From: Amycolatopsis sp. 195334CR
GTDB taxonomy: Bacteria > Actinomycetota > Actinomycetes > Mycobacteriales > Pseudonocardiaceae
Assembly: GCF_017309385.1 (NCBI RefSeq)
Contig: NZ_JAFJMJ010000001.1
Span: 372,001-436,000 of the forward strand
Reading direction: 5' to 3'
Length of the DNA: 64,000 nt
Part shown: one piece after another, positions 50,955 to 59,113 of the stretch
Position numbering within the stretch: position 1 is the stretch's first letter
How the letters are laid out: the number at the start of each line of letters is the position of its first letter
Program-made: the position numbers and the translations under genes
The notes under the pieces: model-generated
Seen by the model: only the letters and a program-made list of their open reading frames with translations
What the model was told of the DNA's origin: nothing
Database searches by the model: none

Positions 50955-53134
50955 GCAGAGCTCCGAAGGTGCCGGTCCTGTTGCAGGACAGCATTGCCGA
51001 ATGCGGACTCGCCTGCCTGGCCATGGTGCTGACCCACCACGGGCAGGCGGTCACCGTGCAGGAACTGCGCGCCGAGGTCGAAGTCGGTCGCGACGGGTTG
51101 TCCGCGGCCACCCTCGGTTCCGCCGCGCAGCACCGCGGCCTGCTGGTCGAGGCCTACCGCGCCGAACCGGACGCGCTCGCCGGACTCGCCGCACCGCTGA
51201 TCCTGCACTGGAAGTTCAGCCACTTCGTGGTGCTCGAACACCTCGACCGCGAGACCGCCGTCATCGTCGACCCCGCCGACGGGCGCCGCAAGCTCGACCG
51301 CGCCGAGTTCGACCGCGCCTTCACCGGCGTCGCACTCGAACTTCGGCCGGGGCCGGACTTCCGGAAGCAGCGGCGGCCACGCCGCGAATCCCTCCGGTTC
51401 CTGCTCGGCTTCCTGCCGAAGACGCCGTCGGTGATCGGTGTGGTCCTGGTCGCCTCGGTGCTGATCAGTCTGCTGGGCCTGGCCCCGGCGCTGGTCACGC
51501 GCTACCTGATCGACGAGGTGGCGGGCAGCGGCTCCGGCAACGCCATGGTGGTCGTCGGCAGCGCGGTATTGGCACTCGTGGCGAGTACCGCGCTGCTCGG
51601 TTATCTGCGCCGGGAGGCACTGCTGCGCCTGCGCAGCCGCATCGACCTTCGCCTGATGACGCGCTTCCTGGACCATCTGTTCCGGTTGCCCTACCCCTAC
51701 TTCCAACTCCGGACCAGCGGCGACATCCTGACCAGGGTGTCCAGCAGCATGATGCTGCGCGAGGCGCTCACCTCCCACACCCTCAGCCTGCTGCTCGACA
51801 GCTGCACGGGACTGCTCTACGTGGCGCTGCTCTGGACGGTGTCCCCGCTCATCGCCGGGATCGTGGCCGGCGCCGGTTTCCTGCACATCCTCGTCGCCGT
51901 CGGGTACGCCCGGCGTGCCCGCGAGGCGAGCAGGCAGGAGATCGCGGCGATGACCATCGCGCAAAGCCAGCTGGTCGAGTCGCTGACCGGGATCGAGTCG
52001 CTCAAGGCCACCGGGAGCGAGCGAACGGCGCTCGACCGCTGGGAAGGGTCCTACCGCACCCACCTCCTGGCCACCCTGCGGCAGGGTTCGCTGACCAACG
52101 CGATGGAGGGCTGCTACGAGGTCATCCGCATCGGCACACCACTGGTCCTGCTCTGGGCCGGGACCTGGCAGGTGCTCGACGGCGACCTCAGCCTCGGCAC
52201 CCTGATCGCGGCGAACTCGCTCGCCGGGATGGCCCTGCTGCCGCTGGGCTCGCTCTCCCAGGTCTACCAGGCGCTGCAGACCCTCGGCGTGCACATCGGC
52301 CGGCTTCGTGACGTGCTCGCCGAGGAACCGGAGCCCAACACCGGTGTCGAACTGACCTCGTTCAGCGGACGCGTCCAGCTCCGGGACGTGTCCTTCCGGC
52401 ACGCGAGGGACGCACCGCCGATCCTCACCGGGATCGACCTGGACATCGAACCAGGGTCCACGGTGGCGATCGTGGGTGCGACCGGCTCCGGCAAGAGCAC
52501 CCTGGCCCGGCTGATCCTCGGCCTCTACCAGCCGACCACCGGCCAGATCCGTGCGGACGGCGTGCCGTTGCCCGAGCTCAACCCGCGATCCCTGCGTTCG
52601 CGGTGCGGTGTCGTGGTGCAGGATCCGGCCTGCTTCAGCGGTGACCTGCTCGACAACATCCGCATCCACCAGCCCGAGGCCGCACTGCCCGACGTCGTGC
52701 GGGCGGCGCAGACCGCTTGCCTGCACGAGGAAATCCAGCACATGCCACTGGGCTACCGGACGACACTGGGCGAACGCGGGCACGGGCTGTCCGGTGGTCA
52801 GCGCCAGCGGCTGGCGATCGCCCGTGCTCTGCTGCCTCGGCCCGCCCTGCTCGTGCTCGACGAAGCCACCAGCCACCTCGACGTGCGCACCGAGGCCAAG
52901 CTCCACGAGAACCTGCGCGAGCTGCGCTGCACCAGTGTCATCGTCGCGCACCGGCTCAGCACCGTTCGCGACGCCGACGTCATCCTGGTGCTGGACAACG
53001 GCCGGATCGCCGAGCGCGGCCGTCACGACGAGTTGCTCGCACTCGGCGGCACCTACACCGACCTGGTCAGGAGGCAACTGCGCGAACCGACCGCATTCGA
53101 CGAAAACCACTCCGCAGAACAGGGAATTCCTTGA
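50951..53134 (+). CDS. lanT: Bifunctional C39 peptidase-ABC exporter LanT
   Basis: 727 residues. The C39 domain has the nucleophile C18 (QDSIAECGLACLAM), H91 (HFVVLEHL) and D107, and cuts after GG/GA/AG leaders. The membrane domain runs about 140-440. The nucleotide domain has Walker A GATGSGKSTLA (about 509), signature LSGGQRQRLAIARAL and Walker B LLVLDEAT. It should remove the four leaders and export the products. It starts on the stop of the 76-residue protein (ATGA). The stop is followed by an 11-codon frame that looks meaningless. Confidence 0.95.
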   Translation: MSRAPKVPVLLQDSIAECGLACLAMVLTHHGQAVTVQELRAEVEVGRDGLSAATLGSAAQHRGLLVEAYRAEPDALAGLAAPLILHWKFSHFVVLEHLDRETAVIVDPADGRRKLDRAEFDRAFTGVALELRPGPDFRKQRRPRRESLRFLLGFLPKTPSVIGVVLVASVLISLLGLAPALVTRYLIDEVAGSGSGNAMVVVGSAVLALVASTALLGYLRREALLRLRSRIDLRLMTRFLDHLFRLPYPYFQLRTSGDILTRVSSSMMLREALTSHTLSLLLDSCTGLLYVALLWTVSPLIAGIVAGAGFLHILVAVGYARRAREASRQEIAAMTIAQSQLVESLTGIESLKATGSERTALDRWEGSYRTHLLATLRQGSLTNAMEGCYEVIRIGTPLVLLWAGTWQVLDGDLSLGTLIAANSLAGMALLPLGSLSQVYQALQTLGVHIGRLRDVLAEEPEPNTGVELTSFSGRVQLRDVSFRHARDAPPILTGIDLDIEPGSTVAIVGATGSGKSTLARLILGLYQPTTGQIRADGVPLPELNPRSLRSRCGVVVQDPACFSGDLLDNIRIHQPEAALPDVVRAAQTACLHEEIQHMPLGYRTTLGERGHGLSGGQRQRLAIARALLPRPALLVLDEATSHLDVRTEAKLHENLRELRCTSVIVAHRLSTVRDADVILVLDNGRIAERGRHDELLALGGTYTDLVRRQLREPTAFDENHSAEQGIP

Positions 53135-53205
53135 TGAACCGCCATTCCGCGCGGTCACCGCACCAATAATCGGCGCGACGGTGGGATCGGTGGAAAGGGA
53201 AGACG

Positions 53206-54600
53206 ATGCGCCAGGTACGACGGGCAACAGCCTTGATCGCCGCGGTCGCGGCGCTGTCCGCGTCGTGCCTCGTGCCCGCGGCCCAGGCGGGCCAGCCGGT
53301 CAGATTCGGCAGTGCCGAGGTCTCGTTCACCAGCGCGAGCAAGACCATGCACGGCTCGGTGGTCGCGCCGGCGCCCGAAGGCGGGCGGCGGCCGGGCATG
53401 GTGCTCGTGCACGGGTCCGGTGAGGGTAACCGCGAGGAGCTGCGCAAGCAGGCGGAGGCCTTCGCCGCTCAGGGGGTCGTGTCGCTGATCTACGACAAGG
53501 ACACCACGAACTATTCACTGCTGGAGCGCGATTTCTCCGGTCTGGCCGACGATGCCGTCGCCGCGCTCGACTACCTGCGCACCCGGCCCGAAGTGGACCC
53601 CGAGCGCGTCGGGTTGTGGGGGTTCAGCGAGGGCGGCTGGGTCAGCCCGCTCGCCGCGACCCGGACCGAGCACGCCGCCTTCCTGGTGGTGGTCGGCGCG
53701 AACGGGGTCAGCCCGGCGGAAGCGCAGGCGTGGAGCTACCGGCAGTGGATGCGCAAGCAGGGCGTGACCGCCGAGTCGGTGCTCGACCTCGCTTCGAGCA
53801 CCGCCACCCGGGTCGCCGCGGAGGCCGGTCTGTTCCCGGAGGCGACCTTCGATCCCGCGCCGGCGCTGGAAAAGCTCCGCGTACCGGTGCTCGCGATCTG
53901 GGGCGCGCAGGACCGGCAGAGCCCACCGCGGGACGCCGCCACCCTGTTCGCGGACACCCAGGCGGACAACCCCGCGTTCACCATGCGCACGTTCCCCGCC
54001 GCGCACCACGGCCTCGGGCACACGACCGACGGCTTCGACCGCCTCGAAGGCTTTGTCCCCGGTTACCCCGAACTCGTCGGTTCCTGGGTGAACGGCATCA
54101 CCGGCGGGGCCGCCGCCTCCGCCTCGGATCCCCTGCCCGCGCAGGACGAAACGGCAGCCGAACTCACCCCGCTCGCCTGGTACGAATCGCTTTGGGTGCA
54201 GGGATTCGCCCTGCTGGCGTTGCTGGTGGCCTTCGCCGCCTACCCGATCGCCGCCCTCGTCGGCTCGCTCCGCCGTCGCCGGGAGGACCCGGTGGCCGCG
54301 GCACCGGCGCACGGGGCCGCGATCACCGGCCTGCTGGCCGTCATCGGCGCGCTGACGTTCGTGATGCTGATCCTGACCGGTGGGGGTGAGGCGGTCGGGC
54401 CGGTGCTCTGGGGCCGGCCGGTGATCTGGCTGGCGGCCCAGCTGCTGGCGGTCGGCACCCTCGTCCTCGCGGGCATCGCGGCCGTGCGGTGGCGGCGGGC
54501 GGGCCCCGGGCGGGACGGCCGGAGATCGCTCGGCCTGCTGCTCGGCGGCGCGGTCCTGCTGGTCCCGTGGGGGTTGTACTGGGGGTTGTTCCTGCCGTGA
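53206..54600 (+). CDS. Exported alpha/beta hydrolase with C-terminal membrane domain
   Basis: 464 residues. A signal peptide (cut near AAQAG, residue 29) precedes an S9/dienelactone-like hydrolase: GxSxG nucleophile in LWGFSEGGW, Asp in IWGAQDRQSP, His in AAHHGLGH. A C-terminal region from about 325 has four to five membrane helices (LLALLVAFAAYPIAALVGSL, LLAVIGALTFVMLILTG). The catalytic part faces outside. It starts 71 bases after lanT on the same strand, so it may trim or hydrolyse the lanthipeptides, or belong to the next unit. Its stop overlaps the sensor-protein GTG. Confidence 0.85.
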   Translation: MRQVRRATALIAAVAALSASCLVPAAQAGQPVRFGSAEVSFTSASKTMHGSVVAPAPEGGRRPGMVLVHGSGEGNREELRKQAEAFAAQGVVSLIYDKDTTNYSLLERDFSGLADDAVAALDYLRTRPEVDPERVGLWGFSEGGWVSPLAATRTEHAAFLVVVGANGVSPAEAQAWSYRQWMRKQGVTAESVLDLASSTATRVAAEAGLFPEATFDPAPALEKLRVPVLAIWGAQDRQSPPRDAATLFADTQADNPAFTMRTFPAAHHGLGHTTDGFDRLEGFVPGYPELVGSWVNGITGGAAASASDPLPAQDETAAELTPLAWYESLWVQGFALLALLVAFAAYPIAALVGSLRRRREDPVAAAPAHGAAITGLLAVIGALTFVMLILTGGGEAVGPVLWGRPVIWLAAQLLAVGTLVLAGIAAVRWRRAGPGRDGRRSLGLLLGGAVLLVPWGLYWGLFLP

Positions 54601-55241
54601 ACGTGAACGAGCGGACGAAGGAACGCGCGACGGCCGCGACCGAACCGGGCGCCCGCCGCCCGCGGCTGGTCCCGGCGCTGGTCTTCCTGCTGATGAACCT
54701 GCCCATCGGGATCATGGCGATGACCGTCCTGATCGCCATGGCCTCACTGGGTTTTTCGATGATTGTCCTTTTTGTCGGGATACCCCTGCTGGCCGGGACC
54801 GTGCTCGCGGCCAGGGCGGCGGCGCGACTGGAGCGCGCCCGGATCCACGCGATGCTCGGCACCCCCATCCCGGAGCCCTACACCGTCCCGGTCGGCGGCA
54901 GCGGGCTCCAGCGGTGGATCGCCCCGTTCAAGGACCGCGCGACCTGGCGCGACCTGCTCTACTTCGTGGTGCTGTGCCCGGTCGGCATCATCCAGTTCTC
55001 GCTGGTGATCGCGTTCTGGTCGCTCAGCCTGGCGATGCTCAGCCTGCCGATCACCTACCGCTGGTTCGACGACGGGGTGTACCACTTCCCCACCACCGAC
55101 CTGCGCTGGATCACCGTGGATTCCACTGTGGACGCGCTGCCGTGGTCGGCGGCCGGGCTGGTGTTCGTCCTGCTTTCGGTGCTGCTGACCCGCGTTCTGG
55201 CCGCCGCGCACGCCCGGTTCGCCAAAGCCCTGCTGGGATAG
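54597..55241 (+). CDS. Membrane protein, histidine-kinase-type sensor domain without kinase
   Basis: 214 residues from the GTG at 54597 (GTGA overlap with the hydrolase). Four membrane helices occur in two pairs (LVPALVFLLMNLPIGIMAMT, MIVLFVGIPLLAGTVLAARA; then FVVLCPVGIIQFSLVIAFWS and one near the end). GLQRWIAPFKDRATWRDLLY and ITYRWFDDGVYHF match the putative sensor domain (PF13796-like) that normally precedes a histidine kinase in Streptomyces. No kinase follows, so it acts alone or with the hydrolase as a membrane complex. Confidence 0.7.
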   Translation: MNVNERTKERATAATEPGARRPRLVPALVFLLMNLPIGIMAMTVLIAMASLGFSMIVLFVGIPLLAGTVLAARAAARLERARIHAMLGTPIPEPYTVPVGGSGLQRWIAPFKDRATWRDLLYFVVLCPVGIIQFSLVIAFWSLSLAMLSLPITYRWFDDGVYHFPTTDLRWITVDSTVDALPWSAAGLVFVLLSVLLTRVLAAAHARFAKALLG

Positions 55242-55245
55242 GGGT

Positions 55246-55260
55246 TATAGGCGCGCTATA
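55246..55260. promoter_or_regulatory. Palindrome upstream of the asparaginase-like gene
   Basis: TATAG-GCGCG-CTATA (5-5-5 dyad), with TATAGG also repeated at 55257. It lies 16 bases before the ATG at 55276. It is a possible operator, or the promoter -10. Confidence 0.45.
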
Positions 55261-55275
55261 GGCGGCTGCTGATCA

Positions 55276-56259
55276 ATGGAAACCATGATCAGGTCTGCGG
55301 TCGCGGTTGTCGGTACGGGTGGAACCATCGCCGGGCTCGCCGGCGATCGGGTCTCATTCCACCGATATCGGGGCGGAGCGCTCAAAGTGGACGAACTGGT
55401 CGCCGAACTGCGACCGGAACTGGCCGCACTGGCCGAGGTGACCACCGAGGAGTTCCACGGCGCCAGCCCGCCCGGCCTGGTGCCCACCGACTACCCCGGG
55501 CTGACCGCCCGGGTGGAGGAGCTGCTGGCCGAGGTCGACGCGGTGGTGGTGTGCTCGGGTTCGCAGCTGCTCGAAGAACTGGCGTACTGGCTGGACCTGA
55601 CCGTCCACAGCGGAAAACCGGTGGTGGTCACCGGCTCCATCCGGCCGTGGAACGTGCTCGGCAGCGACGGGCCGGCCAACCTGTACAACGCGGTGGCGCT
55701 CGCGGCGTCGGGCCGCACCACCGGGTTCGGCACGGTGGTGCTGTTCAACGACGAGGTATTCGCCGCCCGCGACGTCACCAAGACCAGTTCGTTCCGGGTG
55801 CACGCGTTCGAGTCCCGTCCGGTCGGGGTGCTCGGCGCGGTCGACGGCGAGCACATCCGCCTGCCGAGGACGCCGGCCCCCACCGCCGCCTTCGACCTGG
55901 CCGCGGTCACCGCCCGCGGCCTGCCGGAGGTGGAGATCGCCGCCACCTACGCCGGCGCGGGGCGGTCGACCATCGACGGACCGGTCGCCGGTGGTGCGGC
56001 CGGGGTGGTGGTGGCCGGGGACCCGTCGGCCGACCAGCTCAAGGCCGTGCGCGACGCGCTCGACCGCGGTGTCGTGTTCGTCGCGGCCGGCCGCCCCGGC
56101 ATCAGCGCCGCCTACGACACCAGGATGCCGGGCGTGCCGTCGGCCGAGGGCCTGCTGCCGCACAAGGCGAGGCTGCTGCTGATGTTGTCGCTGGCCGCCG
56201 CCGGGGACCGGGAAGAGGCCTGTGCGCTGTTCAGCGCGCGCGTGACCCCGCAGTTCTGA
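55276..56259 (+). CDS. Asparaginase-family protein with altered catalytic motif
   Basis: 327 residues. The start VAVVGTGGTIAG keeps the first catalytic Thr of type I/II asparaginases. The second motif, normally HGTDT-x-EE, reads CSGSQLLEELAYWL: Thr to Ser and Asp to Gln at the catalytic pair. The lower Lys block is present (RDVTKTSSFRVHAFESR), as is RPWNVLGSDGPANLYNAVAL. Such a change should lower or alter asparaginase activity. No signal peptide is present. It may be a divergent amidase with another substrate. Confidence 0.85.
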   Translation: METMIRSAVAVVGTGGTIAGLAGDRVSFHRYRGGALKVDELVAELRPELAALAEVTTEEFHGASPPGLVPTDYPGLTARVEELLAEVDAVVVCSGSQLLEELAYWLDLTVHSGKPVVVTGSIRPWNVLGSDGPANLYNAVALAASGRTTGFGTVVLFNDEVFAARDVTKTSSFRVHAFESRPVGVLGAVDGEHIRLPRTPAPTAAFDLAAVTARGLPEVEIAATYAGAGRSTIDGPVAGGAAGVVVAGDPSADQLKAVRDALDRGVVFVAAGRPGISAAYDTRMPGVPSAEGLLPHKARLLLMLSLAAAGDREEACALFSARVTPQF

Positions 56260-56352
56260 CCGGCACCCGGTTTCCGCTGGCCACCGCGACCGGCCAGCAA
56301 TGGCCGCCCCGCGCCCTTCCCCGTGCACGCCGGCCCCAGCACGGTGACCGGC

Positions 56353-57465
56353 ATGACTACGACAACCCACCGCCGCCGCCTGACCGGACTCGCGGGCGGC
56401 GCCGCACTGGCCGTCACGGCCACGATCGTGCCGTCGGCGGCGGCACAGGAGGACGACCACGCGGCCACCCAGGCGGCGCTGAACCAGTTCCAGTCGATCG
56501 CCGGACCGGGCGCGGCGGTGTACGCCGGTGACGCCGACGAGGTGTGGACGCTCTCCGCGGGCACCGCGAAGTTCGGCGAGAACCGGCCGATCACCGAGGC
56601 GGACCACTTCCGGATCGGCAGCCAGACGAAGACGTTCACCGCGGCCGTGGTGCTCCAGCTCGTCGAGGAGGGCAGCGTCGAGCTGGACGCGCCGATCGAA
56701 ACGTACCTGCCCCGCGTGGTGACCGGCAACTACGACGGCAACGCCATCACCGTGCGGCAGCTGCTGCAGCACACCAGCGGGCTGGCCCGCACCGGCAACG
56801 GCGCGAAGGCCGGGCCGGACGGCACCTACGCGCTGGCCGAGCTGGTCCGCGCGGTGATGGACGAGCCGCCCGTGGGCGCGCCCGGGGAGAAGAGCGTCTA
56901 CTCCAACGCGGGTTACCTGGTGCTCGGCATGCTCATCGAGCAGATCACCGGCCAGTACGCCGGCGACGCGATCACCCAGCGGATCATCCAGCCGCTCGGC
57001 CTGCCGGGCACCTCGTTCCCGCGGCCCGGTGAGCGGGCGCTCGCGCAGCCCTTCGTGCACGGCTACACCGGGGGCCGGATCCCGCCGTTCTACCTCTGGA
57101 TCGACCGGACCACCGCGGTGGAGCTGTCGATGTACTCCACCACCGGGGCCATGGCATCGACCCTGGCGGACTCGGCGGCCTTCTTCCGCGCGCTCGCCGA
57201 CGGCGAGGTCGTGTCGGAGGCTTCACTGGCGGAGATGCGGAAGACCGTGCCCGGCGGCATCGGCGGGGTGGGGCTCGGGATCAACGAGATCCCGTTGTCC
57301 TGCGGTGGCACGTTTCTGGCCAAGAACGGCGCTGTCGAAACGGGGCACGTCTCGACGACCGGCGTCACCGACGACGGGCGCTTCGCCTCGGTCGTCACGA
57401 ACACCTTCAGCACGGTCGCGGCCGAGCAGTCGTTCGAGGTCCTCGACGCGGCCCTCTGCGAGTGA
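56353..57465 (+). CDS. Exported serine hydrolase, beta-lactamase/DD-peptidase-like
   Basis: 370 residues from the ATG at 56353 (MTTTTHRRRLTGLAGGAALA), with a signal peptide cut after SAAAQ. The catalytic S-x2-K is GSQTKTF (Ser near residue 90) and the Y-x-N is VYSNAGY. HTSGL and NGAVETGH lie in the expected order of class C/esterase EstB-like proteins. It acts outside the cell on D-amino peptides or esters. A start at 56323 would add an unlikely ten residues. No regulator is linked. Confidence 0.9.
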   Translation: MTTTTHRRRLTGLAGGAALAVTATIVPSAAAQEDDHAATQAALNQFQSIAGPGAAVYAGDADEVWTLSAGTAKFGENRPITEADHFRIGSQTKTFTAAVVLQLVEEGSVELDAPIETYLPRVVTGNYDGNAITVRQLLQHTSGLARTGNGAKAGPDGTYALAELVRAVMDEPPVGAPGEKSVYSNAGYLVLGMLIEQITGQYAGDAITQRIIQPLGLPGTSFPRPGERALAQPFVHGYTGGRIPPFYLWIDRTTAVELSMYSTTGAMASTLADSAAFFRALADGEVVSEASLAEMRKTVPGGIGGVGLGINEIPLSCGGTFLAKNGAVETGHVSTTGVTDDGRFASVVTNTFSTVAAEQSFEVLDAALCE

Positions 57466-57477
57466 CCTGGCCAGTGC

Positions 57478-57507
57478 TTGACATGAAACCAAAAGGTTTC
57501 CTATCCT
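57478..57507 (+). promoter_or_regulatory. Promoter with operator in its spacer, leaderless start
   Basis: TTGACA (57478-57483), 18-base spacer, TATCCT (57502-57507). The spacer contains the perfect dyad GAAACC-AAAA-GGTTTC (57485-57500). The GTG start at 57514 is only 7 bases past the -10, so the transcript should begin at or near the start codon. Confidence 0.75.
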
Positions 57508-57513
57508 GGTGAC

Positions 57514-58275
57514 GTGGAACAGGTGTTCAAGGCGCTGGCGGACCCGACCCGCCGGGAGCTGCTCGACGAGCTGTTCCAGCGGGACGGGCAGTCGCTGAAC
57601 GCGCTGGCCGGCCGGTTCACCATGACCAGGGTGGCGGTGGCCAAGCACCTCCGGCTGCTCGAAGAGGCGGGCCTGGTGCTGTCGGACCGGCGGGGGCGGG
57701 AGAAGCTGCACTTCCTGAACCCGGTGCCGATCCGGCTGGTCCACGACCGCTGGGTCAGCAAGTACACCGAGACGTGGGCTGCCGGCCTCGTCGACCTGAA
57801 ACGGGAACTGGAGGCACGCGTGGAGAAGGTGTTCGAGATCTTCATCCGCACCACGCCGGAACGGCTGTGGGCGGCGATCACCGATCCGGAGACGCGGGCG
57901 CGGTTCCAGTTCGGCGCGCGGGTGGAGTCGGCCTGGACGGCGGGCTCCGCCTACCGCGTCAGCCACGGCGGGGCGGGCGGCCTGATCGAGGGCGAGAACC
58001 TCGAGGTCGATCCGCCCCGGAAGCTCGTGCAGAGCTACCACGCGATCTGGGACGACGAGATCGCCGCCCAGGGCACCAGCCGGGTGACCTGGCAGATCGA
58101 ACCGGTCGGCGACAGCTGCCGGCTCGTCGTCCGGCACGACGAACTCGCCCCCGACGCCGACGACCACCTCTACGGCGGCTGGCCGATGATCCTGTCCGGG
58201 CTCAAGACCTGGCTGGAGACCGGCACGGAACTCACCACACCAGGCTCACTCATGTATCGAGGGGAATCATCATGA
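57514..58275 (+). CDS. ArsR-type HTH fused to SRPBCC (AHSA1) domain
   Basis: 253 residues from a GTG. Residues 1-90 are an ArsR winged helix ([40 protein letters not shown]). Residues about 105-250 are an AHSA1-like START domain ([40 protein letters not shown]) that can hold a small hydrophobic ligand. The fusion combines sensor and DNA binding in one chain. Its own promoter holds a dyad, so autorepression is very likely. It overlaps the DUF1905 gene by ATGA (58272-58275). Confidence 0.9.
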   Translation: MEQVFKALADPTRRELLDELFQRDGQSLNALAGRFTMTRVAVAKHLRLLEEAGLVLSDRRGREKLHFLNPVPIRLVHDRWVSKYTETWAAGLVDLKRELEARVEKVFEIFIRTTPERLWAAITDPETRARFQFGARVESAWTAGSAYRVSHGGAGGLIEGENLEVDPPRKLVQSYHAIWDDEIAAQGTSRVTWQIEPVGDSCRLVVRHDELAPDADDHLYGGWPMILSGLKTWLETGTELTTPGSLMYRGESS

Positions 58276-58562
58276 CCGCGCAGAGCACCAGACTCGACAA
58301 GACCTTCACCACGACGCTGCTCAAGAGCCCGAACAAGGGCGGCTGGACCTACGTGGTGATGCCCGGCTCGGCCGAGTTCTTCGGCACGCGGGGCCTGGTG
58401 AAGGTCCGCGGCCACGTCGACGGGGAACCGTTCCAGGGCTCGTTCATGGCCCTCGGCGACGGCACGCACAAACTCGCCTTCAACGCCGAAACCCGGGCGC
58501 GCATCGGGAAACAAGCCGGTGACACGGTCACCGTGACCCTCGACGAACGCCTCCCCCGGTAG
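58272..58562 (+). CDS. DUF1905 protein
   Basis: 96 residues: [20 protein letters not shown] at the start, then [19 protein letters not shown] and [20 protein letters not shown] with [12 protein letters not shown], the DUF1905 beta-barrel pattern. Its role is unknown. It is coupled to the ArsR-SRPBCC gene by ATGA and so shares its leaderless message. Confidence 0.85.
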   Translation: MTAQSTRLDKTFTTTLLKSPNKGGWTYVVMPGSAEFFGTRGLVKVRGHVDGEPFQGSFMALGDGTHKLAFNAETRARIGKQAGDTVTVTLDERLPR

Positions 58563-58575
58563 CGAGAATGGAGCG

Positions 58576-59016
58576 GTGACTGGCTGGCGGCGCGTACATC
58601 CCCCGACGCGGGGGCGGGTGATCGGCTGGCTCCTTTTCGGCGCTGCCATCGGTGCGTTGGCCTTCGCCGGAGGCGGATTCCTGCCGGAGCAACTCGGCTT
58701 CTGGGCCGCCGCGGTGGTCCTGGTGGCCGCCGCGGCCTGGTTCCAGCGCCCCGGCCTGTTCATCGGACCGCGGGGCGTGCGCCTGCGCAGCCTGAGCGAC
58801 ACCCGCGTCTTCGCGTGGGCGGACATCGCCCGGTTCGACCTCCGGCCGGTGGCCGAGGTGTCGCGCTGGACCGCCGCGAAGGCCATCCACCTGGTGCTCA
58901 CCACCGGACAGGCGATCCAGACCGACGTCTACTACCTCGACATCCAGCCCAACCGCAACGAGCGGAAGGTGCGCCGCCTCCTGGCGGAACTGCGGGCAGC
59001 CCAGCCGGGCGCCTGA
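58576..59016 (+). CDS. Small membrane protein with PH-like domain
   Basis: 146 residues from a GTG. Two membrane helices (about 15-32 and 40-57) are followed by a beta-rich domain (LFIGPRGVRLRSLSDTRVFA, WADIARFDLRPVAE, and a closing helix ERKVRRLLAELRAAQ), the layout of bacterial PH domains. Its role is unknown. It starts 13 bases after the DUF1905 gene, so it may be in the same operon. Confidence 0.65.
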   Translation: MTGWRRVHPPTRGRVIGWLLFGAAIGALAFAGGGFLPEQLGFWAAAVVLVAAAAWFQRPGLFIGPRGVRLRSLSDTRVFAWADIARFDLRPVAEVSRWTAAKAIHLVLTTGQAIQTDVYYLDIQPNRNERKVRRLLAELRAAQPGA

Positions 59017-59113
59017 CTGGGCTCTTCGGGTGGCAGGCCACCGACAGCGGCAACTCCCATTGGGCCCGGCGCGTTCCACGGAGAGCGGAGCACGCACGGA
59101 AACCAGGGGCGCT

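Noticed and set aside
53134..53169. 11-codon ORF overlapping the lanT stop (TGATG)
   Set aside because: Too short and without Cys or leader features; probably chance.
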